This document shows positions 22,133 to 34,220 of a DNA stretch of 64,000 nucleotides, in pieces. The notes beneath the pieces were generated by a model that saw nothing but the letters and a program-made list of their open reading frames with translations, did not search any database and was not told the DNA's origin. Positions within the stretch are counted from its first letter, which is position 1. Every line of letters begins with the position of its first letter. A program made the position numbers and the translations under genes. This DNA is from Spinacia oleracea (lineage: Eukaryota; Streptophyta; Magnoliopsida; Caryophyllales; Amaranthaceae), in contig NC_079490.1 in NCBI RefSeq assembly GCF_020520425.1, positions 38,262,723-38,326,722 of the forward strand. Direction: 5' to 3'.

Positions 22133-23039
22133 TGTTATGGGTCGTTTTGTATGACGTGAGGTCGACGGCATGAACGGGTCAACGTGAATCAGATCGTACC
22201 AGTTAACTCCTACTTTTAGGGAGTCGTTGTGGCTGAGTCAAGGTCAAAGCAGTTAGAAAATATCAAGGAATTATTTGAGGAGATCATGGAGGCAGTTGAA
22301 AAGATCATGGAGGCAGTTGCTAACACATTTATCTGACCTACACTTCTGTATAAATAGCCTCACCAAGTAAGACTCTAGGAAGAAAAAGGCGACGACAGAA
22401 CCTTTACTACTGCTGTCTACTTCCTCCGCCAAAATATATACCAAGAGCTAAACCAACTATTGCAATTCCCCCACGATACCTATAGCCTAGCAGCAACTGA
22501 AGATAATAAATCTACCTCTCCTAATTTCCATATAGACATTCCATTACACACCCAATTATCATTACCCACGTCTATCTATACTAACCTCAACAAAAGACCA
22601 TTCTCCTAATGATATGAACCTGATCTATCTCTCAAATAATGCACTTTCTCATAATACATATCCTTCCACGAGGTATCATCCGCCATGAAACAAACCTTGG
22701 AAACATCAGTCGCCCATTACCAATCACCTTCTCCGATAATCCTCATCCACTTATGATCCTATATTACATTCTACTTAAGCATTGCCATTAGCCATATTTA
22801 TATACACGCAAATATACATTGTACTTGTACTCACCTAGGCTATTTATGCCGATAACATAGTGGATTGGTGGACTCATTGCCACCCGCGGTTTTTATCCCT
22901 TTCGGGTTTTCCGCGTCACCATCTCTTGTCTTGTCTCTCTTTATTTTCTGTCATTTATTTCCTGTCATTTGCATACTTTATTTTATCTAGTCGTCTATGT
23001 CCCAACCAAAGGTCGTCCATACGAAATTTGGCATAAACA
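22133..23039 (+). repeat. 3' LTR of the non-coding element
   Basis: 907 bp, the same length as the 5' LTR. The three differences I see are at C/A near 17021/22440, C/T near 17092/22511, and A/G near 17604/23023 (5'/3' coordinates). Confidence 0.93.
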
Positions 23040-23044
23040 GTACG

Positions 23045-24366
23045 TAGTTGCAAATGCTATTCGATTAGAGTCACGTGGAACCATAGGATAGGTTTGGCAA
23101 GAGATTGTGGTTTGAGGTTGTGGAGGAAACCCAGGCGGTCCACTAGGCTGCGGGTTGTAGTTACTCCGCGGTTGGTATGACTGCTGTGGTGGTGGTTGGT
23201 AATGTTGTTGTGGTGGTGGAGGGTGTTGAATCTGGTGGGGGTTCTGAACATTAGTTGGAGTACGGATTGTTCTGCTTGTAGGATTGGAATGAATTGCATT
23301 GTTCGATAGAGCTCCTACATTCCGGTGCATAATGACCTTGCATCCCACAACTATTACAGACATTGGCAAACTGAGCACTCATTGCGGCGACACTAGCCCT
23401 TGGGTGGACTGGGAAGATGCATTTTGCATATTATCCAGCTTGTGATGTAGGGCAGTTAGCTGAGCAGTAAGCTGTTCAATAGAATTCATCTCATGCTTGA
23501 CACCCCGGTCGGCAAAACCTCTAGGATTCCCATACTGGGCATTATGATTGGCTATTTCCTCGATAACCTCCATAGCCCTAGGCACCTCAAGTTGCATGAA
23601 TCTCCCACTGGCAGCTGAATCCAAAAGACACCTAGACTCATTACCCAGACCATTGTAAAACTGTTGAATCAAGAACCAGTCGTCCATGCTATGGTGTGGG
23701 CACTCTCTCTTTAGATCCTTGAACCTTTCCCAGACTTCAAACAAACTCTCGTCTGCTCGTTGTGTAATGGAAATTATCTCTCCCCTTAGACGAGCCGTCT
23801 TCTCAGGTGGGAAGTATTTCACATAGAAAGCAAGAGCCAAAGAATCTCAGTCGGTGATTTTCATAGCTGCGCGGTTGAGACTATTAATCCATAGCTTTGC
23901 CTTCCCACTCAATGAAAATGGAAAGAGTATCTCCATAGTCTTCTCTGGTGTTAAATTCTTCTGCTTAATGGTGGAACAATACTGAATGAAAGACTGAATA
24001 TGGAGATTAGGATCTTCACCATTTTCCCCCACCGAATTGGTGTCTCTCAATCATATTTATCAGCTGGGGTTCAATCTTGAAATTCTCGACCGCAATAGAA
24101 GGCATGATCGCCTTGGGAAGCACAGACAGACTTGGCTTAGAATAGTCTGTAAGCCTTGGCACAGGCTGGGGTGGTGGTGGTGGTGCTTGGTCACCCATCT
24201 CTGAATCTGTATGGAATAGATTGCTAATCAGATAGTCGGATTCAGAGTCAGAATAGTCTCTCAACTGTTCAACGAATCTACGCCGTCTACGAAAGGTCCG
24301 TTCAGGTTCAGGATCGAACGAAGTCAGATCACTGGTATGGACAGTCCTGGGCATAAACAAGCAAAA
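23045..24366 (-). pseudogene. Athila-type gag, broken
   Basis: Segments in order: an acidic N-terminus with a run of Arg and Pro; ENFKIEPQLINMI; then after a frameshift near 24020-24050 GENGEDPNLHIQSFIQYC; then FPFSLSGKAKLW, a TGA in place of the usual Trp at 23847, ALAFYVKYFPPEKT, FNGLG-like FYNGLGNESR and DSAASGRF. A zinc knuckle CNSCGMQGHYAPEC follows in another frame near 23320-23365, then a Gln/Pro-rich tail. At least two frameshifts and one nonsense change make it inactive. Gag would form the virus-like particle of the element. Confidence 0.85.
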
Positions 24367-24475
24367 AACTAGAAAACAGTCGTGAGATCCGATCTCAAGG
24401 AACGGGGGTTCCTTGAGAATAAAGTAACAAACAATAATCTAGAAATAACAATTAATAACAGAAAATAAAACCGTT

Positions 24476-24493
24476 TCCCCGGCAACGGCGCCA
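24476..24493 (-). other. tRNA-Asp primer binding site
   Basis: The plus strand reads TCCCCGGCAACGGCGCCA, the tRNA-Asp 3' end with CCA. It lies five bases from the LTR end, as in Athila/Tat elements. Confidence 0.9.
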
Positions 24494-24498
24494 AAATT

Positions 24499-25886
24499 TG
24501 ACAGGCTAAATCGCACTCCTATCAAAGATAAACCTAACGTTCACCAACTAAAAATATAGCAAGGGAAGCAGGGATCGTATCGACAGGGAAACAGGCGTTC
24601 TTTCTACTATTAAAAGGCTAATCTAGACTACTGGTAACAAGAGTTGGATTGGTTTGTGTATTAAACTAAAACAAGTAATCAAATCGGAAAATAACAATAT
24701 TAAGGGAATTTAGGGCAACGGTTCACCATAAATGCAGATCGGGATTGGACAATGGACAATAACAATCAATCAATAACCATAACTAGGAAAACATGCATCT
24801 CTCGAATCTTATGAATTCCTTAGGATAAAACAACTAGCAGGCTCTCGCTATGTACTAGAAATAATTCCTATCTAATAGCCACAGACCAAAAACATCAGAT
24901 TTATACCTCTCGGCGCATAATCCAAGGTTAATCAAACTCAAATCAAAATAGTCCGGCCGAACAGAATTGACGAGCAATAATAATAAGCTATAGAAATTAT
25001 AATCAATCAATCAAATATCATGTCCACATATAATCCCCAATCATGCATTCATGGATCCCCTTAAACCCTAGAAATTAAACTACTCACTCATGATAATAAA
25101 TAACAAAGCAATCAACATAATTGAAAACATGATTAGAGCGATAAAATAAACTAAAGCAAGAAATAATACCGGATTAAAAGACAATGGAATAATAAAACTT
25201 GAATCTTTGATTAAAATTAAAACTAAGTGTTTGGAGAAATAGAGAGAACTAAAAAATAAACTAAGTAATTAAAACTAGAATAATAAGATGTCCCCCAAAA
25301 TAATAAAAGCTAGTTTATATAGTTTGCCTAAAATAAAGCCTAAAAAGGGAAAAGAAACCACGCGAAAAAGCTGCAGAGGTTGGCGTCGCCCGATCGGGCG
25401 ATGTGCTCGACAGTCGGCCCGATCGGGCCAAATTCCGCCCGTTCGGGCGGTTTGCGAAAGGTGAACAGCTGCTCTCTTTTGGCCGCCCGATCCGGACCGG
25501 GCGAAGTGCGCCCGATCGGGCACGCGTTGATGACTTCAAATCTTCTTCTTTCCGCCCGATCTTTGCATTTCGCCCTCAGCTCAAAGGGCGATTTGCCATC
25601 TTCAATTTCCTTCGCCCATATCACCGAGTCTAACCTTCGGGGCTCAATCATAAGCATCTAAGGCTCCCGAAAGTCGACGATAAAGGTCCCGAACTTCCTC
25701 GGGCTTGTGTAGTGGCCTAAATCACCATGAAACGGGTCTAAAAAGACCAATTTCTCATAATCAAACCTGAAACTCAAGGCACACTCAATGACGCATATTA
25801 GTACTAAAAACGGCTCCTAAGAGCTCATTTGACGCATAAAAGTACTAAGGGACGGGGGTAAAACACTATATAAAACACACATATCA
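24499..25886 (-). repeat. 5' LTR of minus-strand Athila-type element
   Basis: On the minus strand it starts TGATATGTGTGTTTTATATAG and ends GCCTGTCA. A TATATAAACT box (minus) is near 25314-25323. A cluster of GCCCGATCGGGC-type palindromes lies between 25385 and 25560, upstream of the TATA box. Confidence 0.85.
25385..25560. repeat. Cluster of CGCCCGATCGGGCG-type palindromes in LTR
   Basis: Copies or near copies at about 25387, 25418, 25437 (CGCCCGTTCGGGCG), 25485, 25509 and 25553. The stretch is much more GC-rich than the rest of this LTR. Confidence 0.8.
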
Positions 25887-27033
25887 CGAGCCACGCTTGC
25901 GCGCAGCCCACTCGCCCATCGCATTGGCGCGCTGCTGGGTAACGTTGGCTGGCCTGCTGGACAGGCCAGCCAATGCTGCCCGCGTGCACGTTATGCTGCG
26001 CTTGTCGCTGCCTTGGTTGCTGCCTTGGCGTGCTTGCTGGGCGAGGCAACGCACGTTGTGGCGCAGCATCCATCGCTGCCCACTCGTGCTTGCCTTGCTC
26101 GCTGCACTGCTCGCCCATCGCTCCACACGCGTAGCACACAACCCCTAGGCAGCCATTGCCTTTTTCATGCCAAGCTCGTTGCTCGCTGCATTCGTGCCGC
26201 ATGGGCGACGAGCTCCCTTGCTCGTCGTCGCATGCCCGCACTATACAACACCCCTTAAGGGTAACACGTAGTGTCCATTGCTTTGTGCGTGCAACTTTTA
26301 TGAGCGAATTTCATAAAAAATTAAAACTTTTTAATTCAAAATTAATGACAAGTTAATAAAACATATTAATTTATAATTTTAGGGCGAAAAATCGAAAATT
26401 TATTAATCAATTAATTTCCGATTACCATGGATTCAAATCTAGGTCATAAAAATTTAAAATTTATCATAAATTAACAATTTTTATGGTGGTTTTTAATCAT
26501 GGATACCTAATTAAATAGTTAATTAATTATGAAAATCAAATCAATTCTAAATTATTCGAATTTCAACAAATTAATTACAATTACAAATTAGGTTGTATAA
26601 TTAACAAGCTTAGGCATTCAAATTTGTTAAACATATACAGTAGGTCAATCAAAAATTCAAGATTTAACAACAAGAATCGCAAATATTTAATTTAACATCT
26701 TAAAATTACAAACTTTTGCGTTCGAAAAACTAAAACCTCCGAAAAGTCATAGTTAGGCTTCGAATTTGGGAATTCTGGGTTCGGCCGAAAAAAAGGTATT
26801 TTTGTCAAAATTTTAGAATGCCTTTTACATGCGGAATTGACACAAAATCACTCGATTTCGTTGAGTAACGAAGAAACTGCCGAAAAACTACGTACATATA
26901 ATTAAATAAACGCAAATTTGCAATTAATTAACAATTACAAAAATTAATCACCCCTTTTAATTCCTTGCAAATTTGTAAAATTTAACCATGTTAAGCAATT
27001 ATTATGGAATTAATTAGAGGCTCGTGATACCAC
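25887..27033 (-). mobile_element. Leader region of a minus-strand copia-type element (element C)
   Basis: An inverted relative of 29041-30330. Next to the LTR the minus strand reads TGGTATCACGAGCC, a tRNA-iMet-type primer site with one extra C. An AT-rich leader (26270-27010) follows, then a GC-rich block (25890-26250). It is cut off at 25886 by the Athila-type LTR. No coding sequence is seen. Confidence 0.75.
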
Positions 27034-27680
27034 TGTTAGGTTATGATACATATAATTGAATATAAATCATGCGGAAAAACCATAAATGTCAGGATTCCAA
27101 ATTAATTGCCACATAACAATTAGCATAATTAGGATGCATACTCTTTGTAGTGTGCCCTCCCTTGCTGCGCCCGAACCGAACAAGAACAGGTCTTTAGGAC
27201 TCCAAGTGTCGTCCCTCCGTAGAAAGTCAACAGCACGTCCGGATCCGCCTTAAGATTGACTAACTAGAATCGCCCTTAAGGTACTATTATTTTCGGCAAT
27301 ATGGGCAAAGTATATGACTGAATTTTTGCTCAAAATTCTCACCTTTAGAATACTTAAAACACGTTATAAATTATGAGCATTGATCTCATATTTATAGGCT
27401 ATGGAAAAAGTAATTGAATCCTACTAGGATACGAATTAATTAAGTAGAATCTTATTAGAACTCTTATTAATTAATTTATCTATTAGGATTAGGAATTTAA
27501 TCATTAAACGAATCCTATACGTTTTAGGTTTCGTACGGAAGCATAAACACTACACGAGCATGACCCGCAAGCGTGCAGGCCATGCCCGCGCACAGCCCAC
27601 ACGGCCGCTCGGCCCACGCGAGCTACAAGCCCACGCGAGCTTCGCAGCCTGCTCGTAGCCCACTACTCGCAGCCACGGCC
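27034..27680 (-). repeat. LTR of element C, inner part
   Basis: Starts TGTTAGGTTATGATACAT (plus), the inverse of the LTR ends at 29040 and 37846. It is interrupted after 27680 by the complete element and resumes at 37852. Confidence 0.88.
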
Positions 27681-27999
27681 TGAAGGAAATAATGCCCTTG
27701 GTCCAAGTATGCATTCTATATTAAGTCTAATAAATGCGGTTCAGTATTAATTAACAAGTTAATAATTCAGTGAGATCAAGTGAGTTGAATGCCTAGCTAG
27801 AGGCCGCTTCAGTTCAAGTGGAATTAATGATATTAATCCACAGCTTACTCTTGACTAAACCCGTAGGGTCACACAAATAGTACGTAAACGGATCAAGTAT
27901 TTAATGGCATTAAATACTCTATCTATGGATATTCGGAATCGACGGATCTTGGTTTCAGTGGGAGCTAAGATCGTCACAAGCAAGAAATGAATACTCCGG

Positions 28000-28320
28000 A
28001 AACGATGATATTGCCGGAAACGGAAATATGGATCGTATCGGAAATATAAATATTATCCAAGTCGTAGATGTTGCCGGAAACGGAAACATGGTACGTATCG
28101 GAAAATATTATCGGAAATGGAAATATTTCCGGAATCGGAAATATTGCCGGAAACGGAAATATTGTCAGAATCGGAAATATTATCGGAATCGGAAAATAAT
28201 TCCGAAAATGGAAATATTAAATATTTGTTCGAAACGGAAATTAATTCCGGAATCGGAAATATTAAATATTGTTCGTATCGGAAATGAATTCCGGAATCGG
28301 GAATTTAATCGGAAGCGTAT
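28000..28320 (+). repeat. CGGAAATATT-type minisatellite in LTR
   Basis: More than 15 degenerate units of the form CGGAA-(T/A)CGGAAATATT. The same array occurs at about 36800-37130 and inverted at about 37985-38310. Confidence 0.85.
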
Positions 28321-28678
28321 CGTACGAATTAGCATCGGACGAGGCCCGCTAGAAGAAGGCCCAGCACGAAGCCAGGCCATCGCCCAACGAGCCGCACGCA
28401 GCAACGCACGCCTCGACTAGGCCCAGTATAAGGCCAGGCCCAGCCAAGGGCGCGCGCGCGCAGCACCGCACATGGGTTGTGCGTCTGTCGTGGGCCGCAA
28501 GGCCTGCGCGGGTGCACGGCTTGTACGATGCGTGTGCGGGAAATCCTAATCCTATTAGGATTTGTGCAAAGATTAAAATTCTAATCCTATTAGATATGCT
28601 TTGTTATTTAGAGTCCTAATAAAGTTCTAATTAGCAAATCCACATCCTAGTAGGATTACAATTCATTTTCCATACTCC

Positions 28679-28686
28679 TATAAATA
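28679..28686 (+). promoter_or_regulatory. TATA box of copia-type LTR
   Basis: CTCCTATAAATAAGTG context, about 360 bases before the LTR end, consistent with an R-U5 start downstream. Confidence 0.6.
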
Positions 28687-29041
28687 AGTGCCTAGGGTCA
28701 CAATTTATGGGTACGATTGAAGTATTCAAAGGGTAAGTTTTTGAAAGAAAATTCAGCCACTCTCTTGCACTAATAGCCGAAAATTCCTAAGCACCTTAAG
28801 GGCGATTCTAGTTGGTCAATCTTGAGGCGGATCCGGACGTACTGTGGACTATCTACGGAGGGACGACACTTGGAATCCTAAAGACTTGTTCTTGTTCGGT
28901 TCGGGCACAGCTAGGGAAGGCACGCTACAAAGTGTATGCATCTATACTATGCTAAATGATTATGTGTAAATAATATGCTTTCCTGGCTTTATGGTTTTTC
29001 CACATGATTTATGTATTGTCATATGTATCATAACCTAACAG

Positions 29042-29054
29042 TGGTATCAGAGCC
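29042..29054 (+). other. Initiator Met-tRNA primer binding site
   Basis: TGGTATCAGAGCC one base after the LTR, the classic copia primer site. Confidence 0.92.
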
Positions 29055-32000
29055 TCTTATTATTTTCATAATCTAAATTGCATGAACATGGTTAAATATT
29101 ACAAATTTGCAAGAATTAAAAGGGGTGATTAATTTTCGTAATTGTTAATTAATTGCAAATTGCGTTTATTTAATTATACGTACGCAGTTTTTCGGCAGTT
29201 TCTTCGTTACTCATCCAAATCGAGTGATTTTTGTGTCAATTCCGCATGTAAAAGGCATTCTAAAATTTTGACAAAACAAGTATTTTTCGGCCGAACCCAG
29301 AATTCTCAAATTCGAAGCCTAACTATGACTTTTCGGAGGTTTTAGTTTTTCGAATGCAAAATTTCGTAAATTTAAGATGTTAAATTAAATATTTGCGATT
29401 CTTGTTGATAAATCTTGAATTTTTGATTGACCTACTGTATATGTTTAACAAGTTTGAATGCCTAGCCTTGTTAATTATGCAATCTAATTTGTAATTATGA
29501 TTAATTTGTTGAAAATTGGAATAATTTAGAATTAATTTGATTTTCATAATTAGTTATAATTTAATTAGATACCTATGATTAAAAACCACCATAAAAATTG
29601 TAAATTTGTGTTAAATTTTAAATTTTTATGACCTAGACTTGAATCCATGTTAATCGGAAATCAATTAAATAATAAATTTTCGACTTTTCGCCCTAAAATT
29701 ATGAAATTAATATTATTTATTAATTTATCATTAATTTTGAATATAAATTTTACATTTTTATGCGATTCGCTCATATAACTTGCACGCACAAAGCAATGGA
29801 CGCTACGTGTTACCCTTAAGGGGTGTTGTATAGTGCGGGCATGTGACGACGAGCAAGGGAGCTCGTCGCCCATGCGGTACGAATGCAATGAGCAAGGCCA
29901 TGGTGCACGAGCACAAGGCAGCAGCCCTGCCTTGTGTCGTGGGCTGTGTGCGATGGGCGAATGGGCGAGGGCGAGAGCAAGGCACGAGCAGTCGCGTGTG
30001 GGAGCGCGCAGCTCGCTTGCGCAAGCGTGCGGAGCCTCGCGCGCAGCGAGCGCAAGCTCGCGTGCCACGAGTGCTACGCCCAGCATCGATCGCTCACGCG
30101 CAGCGAGCGCCAGCTCGCATGCCACTGCCTCGTGCGATGTGCGCAAGCTCGCGTGCGACGAGGGCAGGCGCGCAGCGAGCCAGAGGCCAAGCATGCCTCG
30201 GATGCCTTGCGATGGAATGCAGCAGCAATGCGACGCAGCGCATGGGCTGCGCGCACATGGCCAGCGATGGCTGCGTGCGTGTGGCCTATGGCTGTGCGTT
30301 GCGTGGGGTTGTTGCGTTACGATTAGATCATTTTAAAATTTTAATTTGAAATTTTCAGTTTTCGTAATTTTAATTAATTTTAAAATTAATAATTTAAATT
30401 GTTTTCTTGGATTTTAATTTTGAATATTATAATTATAATAAATTTTATTTATTCTAATTATTTTACTAAAATTAAAATCATGAATTAATTTAAATAAGAC
30501 TGAAATTAAATTAAATTTATGGATTCAATTATAAATTTATATGAGCTTTAAATTTTAATTAAATTTGTATGTTTCCGGTTAGACTAGAAATACATTTTTA
30601 TGTTTAAAATTAGTAAAGCATATGAATTTATTGGTTTAAGTGGGAGCCCTTTTTAGTCATAAACTCTTGATTAGGTCTACAAATCCTTAAGGTTAAAACA
30701 ACTTGATTAGAATTAATAAGGACTGAATAATTTGTAGATTATTGGTGCCCTTAATTAATTGCTGCAAATGTTTATGTGATGCATAATGTGTTTTACTAAC
30801 TAGCTATGTGGGCCATTCATGATAATGAATGGGTGAATGGTATATATTGTATATGTACTGTTTTGCAGGTTATGAAGTGACTAGTATGGCCCGAATAGGA
30901 TAGAAAATATGGTCTGCTTACCATTAATTTGAATGTAATTGGTCTAAAGTACCAAAATTGTTTTTCAATTCAAATATGGTATGCGTGCCATCAAATAGTT
31001 GTAATTAGTTTTAATTATAGCTTATCCTATTTGAAGAAAATGGTGCCTCCCACGGAGATTTTTAAGACGGACTTTGAAGTTGAAGCTTCAAGATGAAGTC
31101 GGGCCATACTAGATCACATTTATCTTATGCATGTTTTAAGTTATTTATTGCTTTTATATGTCTTAAATATGCATGAGATCAAAGCTTGATTATGTTGCAT
31201 GATTAAGGATTTTAGTTCACTTAAAATCTAACCAACATAATAAGAGCCTTAAGTTCCAAACTTAAAAATTGAGTTAAAAGGTGTCATGCCAAAATATACA
31301 CTTGCTTGGATATCCTTTACATCAATCTAGTAATAGTTTTCGCTCAGCGAGGTGTTACTTATTGGTCCTAAAGGGGCAAGGTACACAAATAATTGTGAGT
31401 ACATGTTAGTTTTGGTGAAACTCAACGATATAAGTAAGGAGTCCTTTTATGTCGTGGCAAAATCGATAGGTTTACCTAATAAGTTCTTAGACGTGCCTAT
31501 CAACCAAGAATAGTTTCTAGACTATTAGCAAAAGGTTTTTGCTTACCTAAGATGTTTTAGAATTGAGTCGACAAACTGTGCTTAATTCTTCAATGGTTTT
31601 AGGGTCTTGGAATCATTTTATTCACATTTGCCGGAACAATAAATTCGAATAAAATGCTAATAACTTGTTTGAATTGCATGATTGCTTTAATTTTCAAGTT
31701 ATTAATCATGATAAATGTTTAGACTTTGCATGCTTCAATGTATGTTTTAATTATTGTTTATAATTAAATATCTTGCACTGCAATAAATCCTTTTAGAAAG
31801 GTAACAGTAAATTTCCTCGATTGGTAATGAATCCAAGAACGATTCATGGAAATGAGAGAAAATGAGCAATTCAAAATGTACGTTTCTTATAGCGACTTTT
31901 ATGGTTGTTTTCGAGTATCAAAATCGAATGGCAAACCAATTGGTGCTTGTGAATTCAAAATAATCTGTAGTTTTGAGATCATAAAGCATTGAGTTTAAAC

Positions 32001-34007
32001 ACTCGGCTTTACCAATGGTTAACAACCTAAAATCTTTGTCCATTTAATTCTCGAATGAGTCTAGTCCCTAGACATTCGAATAGATCGATGCTTAGAGAAC
32101 TTTAGAAGCTTCTGTTAAGATCACCTAGTTGAAACAAAATATTCAACCTTGTTGGAGTGACATTGGACATGTCTAACAAAGTATAAAAGTCAACACTAAA
32201 TAATTCAATTCTTAAGACTATAAGAAAGGGTACAAGAAATAGGAAAACGAGGAACAAATGAAAGGAATTTTCGATTCTGTTTTTACCTAAAAGTTAGTGT
32301 TTAAAGAGAAGTGACCTAGCAATCAAACTTCCTTGGTATCATATACCGCTTGAGGTTCTTACTTCGGTAATAACTCAAACAATGGAAGCTAGGATACACT
32401 AATGGCCTACAAGTGGGAAATGAAGCATGGCAATGCTACATTAGTTGTAGGGTCATCTAGTTTGTTTTAAGTCCTTTCAAAGGCTGGAACTTAATGGCTA
32501 TTTTGTTCCATAATCAGCATACCTAAATTTCTGTTTTCAAAAACACAGGAAGACTCACATTCAAGAAAAACAAAAACAATGTTTGTTTGTTTATTTGAAT
32601 GAAATGGTCAATTGCGGGTTGAGTCAATATGCTTGATTAAAACAAACAACTCTTTAACAATAAGAACTTTACTAGGTTAAAATCAATCTCTTGATTTGAG
32701 TTCCACTAATCTTTGGCATTGTTGCTTAGACCATGTCAACAAGTTAAAATTCAAAAGCTCTATTTTGATGGACTTTTGAAAGTTGATTGATTTCTTGATC
32801 AATTTAAGACAACTAGTCTTACTTGTTGAAAGTAACAAAAGATATGAACTATTGTTAGAACGCCTAGACAATAGAGTTCAAAGCTAAAGAAAGATTTTAT
32901 GACTTTATTATTTCACATTTGAGTGAATATAGGTTTATTTACTCAAATGTGATATAAGTTGAATCTGTTTGGCTAGTTCAAAGATTCAGAAGTATAAAAT
33001 CCACTTGGCAAGAAATCATAAAGATCTAGGTTAGATCATGTTGATGATTACTTGAGACCAAATATGATCATCAATGATTGTGTGTTGTAATTTCACAATC
33101 TAGGTCCATAAGATATGGCATATCTTAGTTGGAATAATCGAAGTCAATTAGTACTTGATTCGATCAGTGATGAATCATAAAGACTTTTCCTATAATTTCT
33201 AAAACAAAATGCTCAACTACCACCAAACTAAACCAAATTCGTCAAAGCTATTGAAAAGTAATTTCAGGATATCTTTTCAATTATATATATCTAAAGAGTT
33301 GCTAAACTCAGTGGGAGCTTAGTGTTTGTTATTCAACAAACTAAGGCCCAAGTCTAGATATATGTTTCATTGTGATTTATTCAAATGAGACACAAGGGTA
33401 TTGTTTCTACCACGAATTTTTGAAGACATAATGTTTGTTTGCTCGAAATAATGTCCTTTTGGAGATTCGTTTCCAAAATGACAAGTGGGAGAAAATAGAC
33501 CTCGAAAGTCTTCGAGGCGAACAACAAACATAAACGGACATTCTGGAGGCTTTTCGAAGTGCTTCAGAAAAACCGAACTTATTCTTTAAGGACTTTAGAA
33601 GTGGCTTTAAAGAATAGACATCTCTTAGAAGACTTTACAAGTGCTTCAAAGAGAATAGAATATTCAAAGGACTCTCAAAGTGCCTGTTGATATTCTATTG
33701 TTTGATGTTCTATACCCAAGTAGGCATAGAGTTCAAGTCACTGGAACTATGAGATTCTTCTATTAGATAGTAAAGAAACATAGAGTTCTGGTCAATGAAA
33801 CTATGAGATTCTTCTATTAGATAGTGAAGAAACCTACAACTTGCAGTCAAACTATTATCATGTAGATTAATGAGTTTGTGACTTGTAAGAAAGCTATGAC
33901 GAAACCTAGATTCCCTAAAATGGTTAGAGGCCATATATAGACTCAAATGTTTTAAATGGTTAGAGGCCATAAAACATACTCAATGTTTTGATGACAAAAT
34001 TGAAATT
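29055..34007 (+). other. Leader and decayed interior of the copia-type element
   Basis: An AT-rich leader runs to about 29820. A GC-rich block (29830-30310) full of GCGAGC/GCTCGCG words follows, then AT-rich sequence. I find no gag, protease or integrase frame that can be supported. Reading frames within the GC-rich block have no family features and look compositional. Confidence 0.55.
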
Positions 34008-34220
34008 TTGTTGATTTGCAAGAATAGGTTCACACCTATTGGTTGCAAGTTTGTTTTAAGGATAAAAACCATCAAACATGAAATTGTGTTCACACACAAA
34101 GCGAGATTAGTTGCTAAAGGTTACAAGCAAATTCATGGTGTGAATTGTGTTGAAACCTCATGCATAATCGTAATGCTCAAGTCTATAATTCAAGCAATGA
34201 TTGCATATTGGTACATATAG
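34008..34220 (+). pseudogene. Copia reverse transcriptase relic
   Basis: A 70-codon frame containing GCKFVLRIKT and HKARLVAKGYKQIHGVN. This matches the start of the RVT_2 domain (GCKWV...K, ARLVAKGYTQ-G-DY). The catalytic YVDD region downstream is not readable. Confidence 0.8.

Larger units (their letters stand above)
16714..23039 (+). mobile_element. Young non-coding LTR retrotransposon (LARD-like)
   Basis: 6,326 bp between perfect GTACG duplications (16709-16713 and 23040-23044). LTRs of 907 bp at both ends, starting TGTTATGGG and ending GCATAAACA, differ at 3 positions by my reading. A primer site follows the 5' LTR and a PPT precedes the 3' LTR. The 4.5-kb internal region has no recognisable gag or pol and is rich in CpG and in GACGTC/GTCGAC words. 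It must rely on proteins from another element, probably a Ty3/gypsy Tat-type judging by the primer site. Confidence 0.92.
23040..25886 (-). mobile_element. Athila-type Ty3/gypsy element, 5' portion, minus strand
   Basis: Read on the minus strand: a 1,388-bp LTR, a tRNA-Asp primer site and a decayed gag that stops at the LARD insertion. Pol and the other LTR are not found on the left side of the LARD element; that side instead carries LTR sequence of the other Athila-type element, so the junction predates the LARD insertion. Confidence 0.82.
27681..29040 (+). repeat. 5' LTR of the complete copia-type element
   Basis: TGAAGGAAAT...CCTAACA. It holds a degenerate minisatellite of CGGAAATATT-type units (28000-28320), a GC-rich stretch (28320-28540) and TATAAATA at 28679-28686. 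Confidence 0.93.

Noticed and set aside
25825..26258. Ala/Arg-rich frames on both strands
   Set aside because: Same GC-rich leader effect as above in element C.
29661..30349. Five overlapping frames of 60-177 codons on both strands
   Set aside because: GC-rich composition removes stop codons; no conserved motif and the inverted relative does not keep the frames.
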